Positions 1 to 6,537 of a stretch of DNA of 6,732 bases are shown here, in pieces. The position numbers and the translations under genes are program-made. Position 1 is the stretch's first letter. The number at the start of each line of letters is the position of its first letter. Source of the DNA: Gammaproteobacteria bacterium RBG_16_37_9 (lineage in GTDB: Bacteria; Pseudomonadota; Gammaproteobacteria; UBA9339); contig MGXJ01000009.1 of the NCBI GenBank assembly GCA_001801345.1, forward strand, positions 1-6,732, read 5' to 3'. Under the pieces are notes generated by a model that worked only from the letters and a program-made list of their open reading frames with translations, did no database searches and was not told the DNA's origin.

Positions 1-876
1 GAGTTCAATTATGATGCGACTACATTTAGAAACACTGAATTAATTTATAATAACGAACTAGCTAAAGTGGTAGAGTCTTTAGGATATAATGCTATTTTAG
101 CTGAAGGAGCGGATAAAATTTTAGGATGGCGTAGTCCAAATTACGTTTATCAACCACAAGATTGTCAACGCCTTAAATTACTGCTGCGTAATTATCGTTT
201 AACCGATGATATTGCGTTTCGTTTTTCTGAAAGAAGTTGGTCGGAATATCCAGTTTATGCTGATAAATACGCTTATTGGTTACATACTTTACACGGCCAA
301 GCAGACCTAATTAACTTATTTATGGATTTTGAAACATTTGGTGAGCACCAGTGGCAAGAAACTGGTATTTTTGATTTTTTACAAAATCTCCCAGATTATG
401 TCTTGCGACACCCTGAATATACTTTTATGACACCTGCTGAAGCTAGCCAAAAACTACAACCTGTGGCATCGCTCGATGTCCATGATTTTATGTCCTGGGC
501 TGATGTTGACAGAGATTTAACCGCTTGGCGTGGCAATAATCTACAAGAAGATGCGCTGCAGTCTGTTTATGCTTTAGCTAAAGATGTTTATGCGCTAAAT
601 AACCTTGAGTTACTTGATGTTTGGCGTTCGCTTTTAACTTCAGATCATTTTTATTATATGTGCACTAAGTATGCTGCAGATGGCGATGTGCATAAATATT
701 TCAATCCATATCGTAATCCATATGAGGCATATATTAATTATCAAAACATAGTAAGCGATCTAACTTTAGAGTTGGCTCACAAGAAGCAACAGCAACAAAT
801 AGTGATAAAACAACATCCGAGTTTGCTAGCCGATATATGGAGATTTATTGGGCGTAAAATTGGGGTAGCATTATGA
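1..876 (+). CDS. GH57 glycoside hydrolase (alpha-amylase type), 5'-truncated by the window edge
   Basis: The reading frame is open from base 1, giving 291 codons in the window. The GTG at 67 is internal, because the codons before it already encode conserved family sequence, so the true start lies upstream. GH57 enzymes are retaining alpha-glucan hydrolases or transferases with a (beta/alpha)7 barrel, expected here to be cytosolic. FRNTELIYNN (bases 28-57) carries the probable nucleophile Glu at 37-39. MDFETFGEHQW carries the probable acid/base Asp at 325-327, 96 residues later, a spacing that fits the amylase-type subgroup. SWADVDRDLTAW (from 493), TSDHFYYMCTK (637-669) and the FNPYRNPYEAYINY segment (700-741) also match the family. 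A short polar, Gln-rich tail follows. The N-terminal HQP-type motif would lie outside the window. The stop overlaps the next start by ATGA, implying translational coupling to the synthase-phosphorylase gene. Family assignment is firm. The exact activity (alpha-amylase, debranching or transferase) cannot be fixed from sequence. Confidence 0.93.
   Translation, partial: EFNYDATTFRNTELIYNNELAKVVESLGYNAILAEGADKILGWRSPNYVYQPQDCQRLKLLLRNYRLTDDIAFRFSERSWSEYPVYADKYAYWLHTLHGQADLINLFMDFETFGEHQWQETGIFDFLQNLPDYVLRHPEYTFMTPAEASQKLQPVASLDVHDFMSWADVDRDLTAWRGNNLQEDALQSVYALAKDVYALNNLELLDVWRSLLTSDHFYYMCTKYAADGDVHKYFNPYRNPYEAYINYQNIVSDLTLELAHKKQQQQIVIKQHPSLLADIWRFIGRKIGVAL
862..865 (+). promoter_or_regulatory. 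Weak ribosome binding site for the synthase-phosphorylase gene
   Basis: A GGGG run ends 7 bases before the ATG at 873 and is the only purine-rich match near this start. It is a poor Shine-Dalgarno sequence, so expression probably depends on ribosomes finishing the GH57 gene, whose stop overlaps this start. The start itself is supported by the GT3 N-terminal motif that begins four codons later. Confidence 0.4.
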
Positions 877-3800
877 ATGAAGACAATTTTTTATTTGAGA
901 CTAGTTGGGAAGTTTGCAATAAGGTTGGCGGTATTTATACCGTGCTCCAATCAAAGATTAAACAAACCACAAAAAATTTTGGAAATAATTATATTTTAAT
1001 TGGCCCGTGGCATGAGCAACAAAAAGAGTTTATTGAAGCATCTTCGCCTTTTTTAGATGATATAAAAAATTCTTTGATGGCAAAAAATATTTCATGTCAT
1101 GTGGGATATTGGGATATAGAGGATAAACCAAAGGTCATTTTAGTTGATTTTAAACAACGTTATAAAATTGATGCTTTACTTTACAGTCTGTGGGTTGATT
1201 TCGGTGTTGATTCTCTATCTAGTAATTATGATTATCACGAGCCTATTTTGTTCTCTACAGCTGCTGGGGAAGTAATAAGCATACTAACTGAAAACAAACT
1301 TATCCAGGATAAACAAATAATCGCACACTTTCATGAATGGATGTGTGGTGCAGGAATATTATATTTAAAAAAACATTGTGCTAAGGTTGCTACAGTATTT
1401 ACCGCACATGCTACAGTTTTAGGCAGAGCACTAGCTCAAGAAAACAAGCTAACTAACAATCTTCCTGCAAACTTTGATCCTGATATTGAAGCTCGTAGGC
1501 TGAATATATTCGCCAAACATTCCATGGAAAAAGTAGCGGCTAAAGAAGCAGACTGTTTTACTACAGTTAGCGGTCTTACTGCGCAGGAATCCAGTGTTGT
1601 GCTTGGTAAATATCCTGACAAGATAGTGTGGAATGGTTTAGATATTGAGCAAGCACGTAAAAAAATTATACTAAGCGAAGTGCCACAAACACGAGCAAAG
1701 TTATTGGAGGTTGCAAGCCAAATAGTAGGAAAAAAAATAGATGCTAATGCTTTGCTATGGTTTACTTCTGGACGCTACGAACTTCACAATAAGGGCTATG
1801 ATTTATTATTAAAAAGTTTAGCTCAGCTTGAAGACAGTTTAGCTGAAAATACACCGCCCATAGTAATGTTTTTTCTCGTCGCAGTTAATTTACATAGCAA
1901 GCAAGACAGTTTATTGGGAGCAAGCTCGGCAGACTATCCAGAACAAAAAGATGCTATTGGTCTAGCTACCCACAAAATTTATAATCCAAGCACTAATAGC
2001 ATTATCAAATTATGTAATGAACTTAATCTAAAGAAACCAGAACGCAAAGTGCATGTGATTTTTTCAGATGCTTATTTATACGGCAATGATGGAGTATTTG
2101 ATTTGTCTTATGAACAGATATTAGCTAGTTGTGATTTAACTATTTTCCCTTCTTTTTACGAACCCTGGGGTTATACCCCATTAGAAAGCATAGCTTATTC
2201 TGTCCCAACAATCACTACTGATTTATCCGGTTTTGGTTGTTGGGTTAGCAACAATGTCAAGCAAGATTTTTCTGAAGCAATTTTTGTATTAAAACGCAAA
2301 CAGCTAGATGAATTAAAAATTATTGCTGATTTAAATGACTTTTTGCTTAAGGTAATCAAGAAAAGTTCTGACGAGTCATATGTTGTTAATACACGCGAGA
2401 AGTCTTTACAAATTGCTTATTTAGCCGATTGGAAATTGTTCTACCAAGATTATTTAGAAACCTACATGCAGGCGATTAAGTTCAATAAATTATCCAGGGT
2501 AACGCTTGATATTACTGATTTGGATAATCAGCTTATCACTTGTATCAATGAACCAGCGGTTACTTCACCACGACTTCGTTCATTTCAGTATGAATGTATT
2601 TTACCCAAAAAATTATCTGGATTGCGAGAATTGGCTTATAACTTCTGGTGGGCGTGGCATAATGAAGCCAAGGAGTTATTTCAAAAAATTGACCCCGTGC
2701 TGTGGGAAGAAACACGGCACAATCCTGTATATTTCTTAAATTTAGTTTCATCACAAAACTTACAACGCGCATCAGTAAATGAAGAATATATATGGTTATA
2801 TAACCATGTCATGTCTACTTTTAATAACTATATTCAAACCAATCATGATGTAATTAAACTTTATGATACTAAAGCAATAAGCTCGTCGCACCCCATCGCT
2901 TATTTCTGTATGGAATATGGCATTGATGAATGCTTGCCAATTTATTCTGGTGGTTTGGGTATCCTTGCTGGTGATTATCTAAAAGCGATATCAGATTTAC
3001 ATGTGCCAATGGTAGCTGTTGGATTATTTTATAAACAAGGTTATTTTTTCCAAAGAATCGATACTAAAGGTGAGCAAGAGGCTTTGTATGAAGCGTGGGA
3101 CACCAATCAAATTCCCATGAGACCAGTTAATGATGCTAAAGGCAAAGCAGTTATAACTAGCGTTGAAATCTTAAGCAGAACAATATACATCAAAGCCTGG
3201 GAAATAAAAGTAGGTAATGTAAACTTATATTTGCTTGATACTGATGTGCCAGAAAACATAAAAGAAGATCGTGAAATAACCAATAGCTTATATGGGGGAT
3301 CACGTGAAATTCGTTTGATGCAGGAAATCATCTTAGGTATCGGTGGCACAAGATTTCTAGTGGATAAACTTAATATTAAACCGTCTATATATCATCTTAA
3401 CGAGGGTCATTCAGCATTTTTATTGTTAGAGCGTATCAGAGATTTGTATCATCAAGGTTTTTCTTTTGAAGAGGCCTCTGAAATAGTAAGAAGCACTTCT
3501 GTTTTTACCACTCATACTCCAGTGGCTGCTGGGAATGAAACTTTTTCTAAACAGGTGATAAAAAAATATTTAGAAAATTATGCGGTTTCTCGTTTGGGCA
3601 TTTCATTTAACAAATTATTTGACTTAGCAAGTGACTCTAATCTCAAAGAAGAACTTTTTTCGATGACCGCTTTAGCCTTACGTTTAACTTTAAGCGCTAA
3701 TGCTGTTTCTCGACTACATGGCAAAGTAGCGCGATCGATGTGGCAGTCGGTGTGGCCAGGATTACTTGAAACTGAAGTGCCAATAGAAACTGTTACTAAT

Positions 3801-5141
3801 GGCGTCCATTTGATGACTTGGTTAGGCGATCAAATGAAATTGTTATACGAGGATTATCTACCGACCCAGTGGCAGCAACAACAATATGAAAAATCGATTT
3901 GGGAAAAAATTTATTCTGTTGCTGATAGAGAAATATGGAAAGCTCACCAGGCACAAAAAGAAAAATTACTTGCGGTTGTGCGGCAATTATTCGTTTCACA
4001 ATACACATTACGCAATGAAAACAAAAAATTGATCGATGCTTCATTAAAATGTTTAACTGATACATCTTTGATTATTGGGTTGTCTCGACGCTTTACCGCA
4101 TATAAACGCAATAATTTATTTTTGCTTAATATTGAGCGTTTAGCACGTATTTTAACCAACGAGAAGCGTCCTGTGGTGATTTTGATGGCTGGTAAGGCAC
4201 ACCCTGCTGATAGCGTGGGTATAGATTTAATTCGTGAAATATTTGAGGCATTACGTCAAGACATATTTCAGGGGCATATTATTTTTCTTGAAGAATATAA
4301 TGTTGGTTTAGCTAAATTGTTAGTGCAAGGTGTTGATGTTTGGTTGAATACCCCAATTTTGGGACGAGAAGCTTGTGGCACTAGCGGCATGAAAGTTGGT
4401 ATCAATGGTGGCTTGAATTTTTCTACTAAAGATGGTTGGTGGGAAGAGGCTTATAATGATGGGGTTGGTTGGCAAATTGAGAGCCTAACTAGTATAAATG
4501 ATATTGATAGACGCGATAACATGGAAAATTTGTATCTGTTAGAAGCTCTAGAATCTAAAATTATACCGTTATATTATAAAAATAATCGTTTTGGATTTAA
4601 CCCTGAGTGGGTAGCAAAAATGAAAGCATCTATAGCTTTAATTGCTTGTAATTATAACGCTTCTCGAATGGCTCGTGATTATGTTAATAATTTATATAGC
4701 CCGGCGGTGTTACGTAATGAACAATTAATGAGAAATGAGTGCGCAGATCTAAAAACAATGATTGCATGGCAGCAAATGATTGCTGAACGATTTAATACAG
4801 TGAAGATTAAAGCGATTTTTATCAATGGAGTTAAGAACGGCAAAATAACATCTAATGGTTTATTGCGAATTAAATTATTATTGTATGTTGGCAAAATGAC
4901 TGTTAATGAATTAAGAGTAGAGTTTGTGTTAATAAAAAACGGCTCTCACCAATTAGCGCCTGAACCAACCATCATCAATTTACACTGCATTGAATCCGAT
5001 TCTCGAGAAACCGGGGCATTGAATTACATATCTGAATATCAACTTGATAACACAGGATTTTACACATATGGCATACGAGTTATGCCATACAATAATATGT
5101 TATTTCGGCAACAGGATGCTAAGGTGGTGTATTGGGGATGA
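873..5141 (+). CDS. Bifunctional GT3 glycogen synthase - GT35 alpha-glucan phosphorylase fusion
   Basis: One uninterrupted 1422-residue frame holds two enzymes. Residues ~5-535 are GT3 glycogen synthase: LFETSWEVCNKVGGIYTVLQ (7-26), HFHEWMCGAG (152-161), FTAHATVLGRAL (176-187), SGRYELHNKG (299-308) and the retaining-transferase E-X7-E pair E430/E438 in YEPWGYTPLE, followed by ITTDLSGFGCW. It should transfer glucose from a nucleotide sugar to an alpha-1,4-glucan. A linker (~536-575) leads to a DUF3417-like region (~575-670) and a short-type GT35 phosphorylase: YFCMEYGIDECLPIYSGGLG (677-696), HLNEGHSAFL (841-850), TTHTPVAAGNETF (879-891), RRFTAYKR (1072-1079, phosphate-site R1073 and K1078) and GTSGMK with the PLP lysine K1174 (bases 4392-4394). 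A C-terminal beta-rich region (~1305-1422) ends in the usual VRV-P-like block. Each half is near full length for its family (short-type phosphorylases run ~800-850 residues). The start is the ATG overlapping the GH57 stop. The protein is presumably cytosolic: no signal peptide or membrane segment is seen. Confidence 0.93.
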   Translation: MNEDNFLFETSWEVCNKVGGIYTVLQSKIKQTTKNFGNNYILIGPWHEQQKEFIEASSPFLDDIKNSLMAKNISCHVGYWDIEDKPKVILVDFKQRYKIDALLYSLWVDFGVDSLSSNYDYHEPILFSTAAGEVISILTENKLIQDKQIIAHFHEWMCGAGILYLKKHCAKVATVFTAHATVLGRALAQENKLTNNLPANFDPDIEARRLNIFAKHSMEKVAAKEADCFTTVSGLTAQESSVVLGKYPDKIVWNGLDIEQARKKIILSEVPQTRAKLLEVASQIVGKKIDANALLWFTSGRYELHNKGYDLLLKSLAQLEDSLAENTPPIVMFFLVAVNLHSKQDSLLGASSADYPEQKDAIGLATHKIYNPSTNSIIKLCNELNLKKPERKVHVIFSDAYLYGNDGVFDLSYEQILASCDLTIFPSFYEPWGYTPLESIAYSVPTITTDLSGFGCWVSNNVKQDFSEAIFVLKRKQLDELKIIADLNDFLLKVIKKSSDESYVVNTREKSLQIAYLADWKLFYQDYLETYMQAIKFNKLSRVTLDITDLDNQLITCINEPAVTSPRLRSFQYECILPKKLSGLRELAYNFWWAWHNEAKELFQKIDPVLWEETRHNPVYFLNLVSSQNLQRASVNEEYIWLYNHVMSTFNNYIQTNHDVIKLYDTKAISSSHPIAYFCMEYGIDECLPIYSGGLGILAGDYLKAISDLHVPMVAVGLFYKQGYFFQRIDTKGEQEALYEAWDTNQIPMRPVNDAKGKAVITSVEILSRTIYIKAWEIKVGNVNLYLLDTDVPENIKEDREITNSLYGGSREIRLMQEIILGIGGTRFLVDKLNIKPSIYHLNEGHSAFLLLERIRDLYHQGFSFEEASEIVRSTSVFTTHTPVAAGNETFSKQVIKKYLENYAVSRLGISFNKLFDLASDSNLKEELFSMTALALRLTLSANAVSRLHGKVARSMWQSVWPGLLETEVPIETVTNGVHLMTWLGDQMKLLYEDYLPTQWQQQQYEKSIWEKIYSVADREIWKAHQAQKEKLLAVVRQLFVSQYTLRNENKKLIDASLKCLTDTSLIIGLSRRFTAYKRNNLFLLNIERLARILTNEKRPVVILMAGKAHPADSVGIDLIREIFEALRQDIFQGHIIFLEEYNVGLAKLLVQGVDVWLNTPILGREACGTSGMKVGINGGLNFSTKDGWWEEAYNDGVGWQIESLTSINDIDRRDNMENLYLLEALESKIIPLYYKNNRFGFNPEWVAKMKASIALIACNYNASRMARDYVNNLYSPAVLRNEQLMRNECADLKTMIAWQQMIAERFNTVKIKAIFINGVKNGKITSNGLLRIKLLLYVGKMTVNELRVEFVLIKNGSHQLAPEPTIINLHCIESDSRETGALNYISEYQLDNTGFYTYGIRVMPYNNMLFRQQDAKVVYWG
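5067..5089 (+). repeat. Perfect 9-bp inverted repeat with 5-base loop, inside the end of the phosphorylase coding region
   Basis: TATGGCATA (5067-5075) and TATGCCATA (5081-5089) are exact reverse complements around the loop CGAGT. The hairpin lies about 50 bases before the next start codon. It falls within the codons for a conserved C-terminal phosphorylase block (YGIRVMPY), so the symmetry may be incidental. There is no following T-run, so it is not a terminator. A role in RNA stability or coupling is possible but unsupported. Confidence 0.35.
5121..5127 (+). promoter_or_regulatory. Ribosome binding site supporting the ATG at 5138
   Basis: AAGGTGG lies 10 bases before the ATG at 5138 but only 4 bases before an alternative in-frame TTG at 5132. 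The spacing, the better codon and the ATGA overlap with the upstream stop all favour 5138 as the start of the membrane protein. Confidence 0.55.
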
Positions 5142-6532
5142 AAATCAGTATTAGTAGGTATATGCCAACTATTGTAGCAGCAGTTGTCATGACGTTTTTT
5201 ACAGTTTATATGTTTTATCCTGGCATTATTAATGCCGATTCAGCTAATCAGTTATCGCAAGCACGATTATTTAAATTCGCTGATTGGCACCCTCCAATTA
5301 TGAGTTTTTTGTGGTTTTTGTTGAATCATATTCATGATGGCGCTCCAGTAATGTTGGTTTTTCATAATCTAGTATTTTGGTTTGCCTTATCTTTATTGGC
5401 TTTTTGGATTTCTCCACATTCAAATTTATATAGAATCTTATTTTTAATAGTTTTTGGGTTTTTCCCAACTGTGCTTGCTCAACTTGGAACAGTTTTTAAA
5501 GATACTGCAATGTCGTTTAGTTTATTTTTGGCTAGCGTTTTATTTTTATATGCTGGACGCGCCACCATTAAAATTAAGCTGGTAATATTCTTAGTCATTG
5601 CAATAATTTTTTTATTTTATGGTTTTGCCGTAAGATTAAATTCAACTCCGGCAGTGATTGTGCTGTGTTTGTGGTTTGGTGATATTGTAAGTAAAAAAAA
5701 GTTTTTTAAAAGTATCCTTATTGGCGTAGCGTTATTCGTTTTGCTATTTGTGGGTAAGCAAATAATAACTACAAAAGTTCTGCATCCTGTAAAGACCTAT
5801 CCCTTCCAACAAGTTCAACTCCATGATCTTACAGCAATTTCCTTGGCCCAAAAGCAGCCTATATTCCCTGGATATATTATACGATCACCAAATTTTAATA
5901 TGGAGAAATTGCAAAGTTCCTATACCGCAGCCAATGTTGGAGAATTAATTTTTAGTAACAATAGCGTTATTTTACTTACTAATGATAAAGATTATATCCA
6001 AAATCTTAATAAAGTATGGTGGCACAATATCCGACAATACCCTTGGGATTATTTAAAACACCGTTTAAATGTTTTTACTTATATGATTTCCAGTTGCGTG
6101 GCATTTTGGGATGATGTATGCCGTGTCTCGCTTTATAACTTTCAACCTGGATTTATTTACAATTTATATTGTAAGTTATCTCTAGATGGACCACTAAAAT
6201 TTTTGTTTCATAGCTGGGTTTATATTATCAATAGCGTCGTTATAGCTGTGGTTGCTATTAGACTGCGTCAAAAACTTCCTGATTTTAATGCTATGATATA
6301 TTTAATTTCAAGCGGCATATTATATGTCATTGGCTCGTTTTTTTATGCCCCTTCCTGCGAGTTTCGTTATGTTTATTGGGAGGTATTAGCTTCTCTATTT
6401 GCTTTGTCGTTGTTTGTAAAGGATGTCATCCTGTGTCCTGGACAGAGCGGAGATCCTCGGGTCAAACCCGAGGATGACAAAATCATCCGGCCCGAGGATG
6501 ACAAAATCACCCAGGCCGAGGATGACAGATAA
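5138..6532 (+). CDS. Multi-spanning membrane protein, probable GT-C-like glycosyltransferase, with repeat-derived C-terminal tail
   Basis: This 464-residue protein starts at the ATG overlapping the previous stop (ATGA). Hydrophobic segments lie at about 10-30, 54-64, 70-92, 98-118, 122-140, 146-165, 170-182, 192-209, 358-376, 386-404 and 411-428. A loop of roughly 150 residues (210-357) with few hydrophobic runs sits between the two membrane clusters. With the basic N-terminus inside, the loop after the first segment is external and contains D34, S35, Q38 and WHPP (50-53). Further conserved-looking motifs are FKD (120-122) and EFRY (408-411). An acidic residue in the first external loop, a HPP motif and a late RY motif resemble GT-C fold transferases that take sugars from polyprenyl phosphates. 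I infer that role; donor and acceptor are unknown. Residues 430-464 are encoded by a palindromic and tandem repeat element and form an acidic PEDDK-rich tail, so the ancestral protein probably ended near residue 429. Confidence 0.7.
   Translation: MKISISRYMPTIVAAVVMTFFTVYMFYPGIINADSANQLSQARLFKFADWHPPIMSFLWFLLNHIHDGAPVMLVFHNLVFWFALSLLAFWISPHSNLYRILFLIVFGFFPTVLAQLGTVFKDTAMSFSLFLASVLFLYAGRATIKIKLVIFLVIAIIFLFYGFAVRLNSTPAVIVLCLWFGDIVSKKKFFKSILIGVALFVLLFVGKQIITTKVLHPVKTYPFQQVQLHDLTAISLAQKQPIFPGYIIRSPNFNMEKLQSSYTAANVGELIFSNNSVILLTNDKDYIQNLNKVWWHNIRQYPWDYLKHRLNVFTYMISSCVAFWDDVCRVSLYNFQPGFIYNLYCKLSLDGPLKFLFHSWVYIINSVVIAVVAIRLRQKLPDFNAMIYLISSGILYVIGSFFYAPSCEFRYVYWEVLASLFALSLFVKDVILCPGQSGDPRVKPEDDKIIRPEDDKITQAEDDR
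6424..6479 (+). repeat. GC-rich palindromic repeat element inserted in frame at the end of the membrane-protein gene
   Basis: The outer arms TGTCATCCT (6424-6432) and AGGATGACA (6471-6479) are exact reverse complements. An inner hairpin, ATCCTCGGGT (6453-6462) with loop CAA and ACCCGAGGAT (6466-6475), is a perfect 10-bp stem that shares its right side with the outer arm. The element is visibly richer in G+C than everything around it. It is translated in frame as residues 430-447 of the membrane protein, including SGDPRVKPEDD. That peptide resembles translations of dispersed palindromes known from many Alphaproteobacteria, and the in-frame position recalls Rickettsia palindromic elements. No T-run follows, so I do not call a terminator. 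Confidence 0.75.
6467..6528 (+). repeat. 24-bp tandem repeat, about 2.6 copies, derived from the palindromic element
   Basis: The 19 bases CCCGAGGATGACAAAATCA occur at 6467-6485 and again at 6491-6509. A third, partial copy (GCCGAGGATGACAG) lies at 6515-6528. The period is exactly 24 bases, so the frame is kept and the protein gains an eight-residue repeat: KPEDDKII, RPEDDKIT, QAEDDR. The first unit overlaps the right arm of the palindromic element, which suggests the array grew by slippage or duplication from that arm. Confidence 0.85.
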
Positions 6533-6537
6533 GATTT

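Noticed and set aside
1436..1621. Minus-strand open frame of 61 codons
   Set aside because: It lies wholly inside the GT3 coding region, resembles no family I know, and the plus-strand frame encodes strongly conserved motifs here.
2506..2772. Overlapping plus- and minus-strand open frames in the linker and DUF3417 region
   Set aside because: The fusion frame reads recognisable DUF3417-like sequence (LSGLRELAYNFWWAW) across this stretch; the others are shadow frames.
3107..4159. Minus-strand open frames of 71-89 codons
   Set aside because: They are antisense to conserved phosphorylase motifs, have no recognisable content, and no ribosome binding site was evident.
4679..4894. Minus-strand open frame of 71 codons
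   Set aside because: It is antisense to the phosphorylase C-terminal region and has no family resemblance.
5132..5137. TTG start two codons upstream for the membrane protein
   Set aside because: A TTG only 4 bases from the AAGGTGG site is less likely than the ATG at 5138, which has good spacing and an ATGA overlap.
6453..6490. Rho-independent terminator at the GC-rich hairpin
   Set aside because: The stem is strong but no T-run follows, the hairpin is inside coding sequence, and another gene starts shortly after.
6424..6528. CRISPR array
   Set aside because: The repeats are directly adjacent at a 24-base period with no unique spacers, and they derive from a palindromic element.
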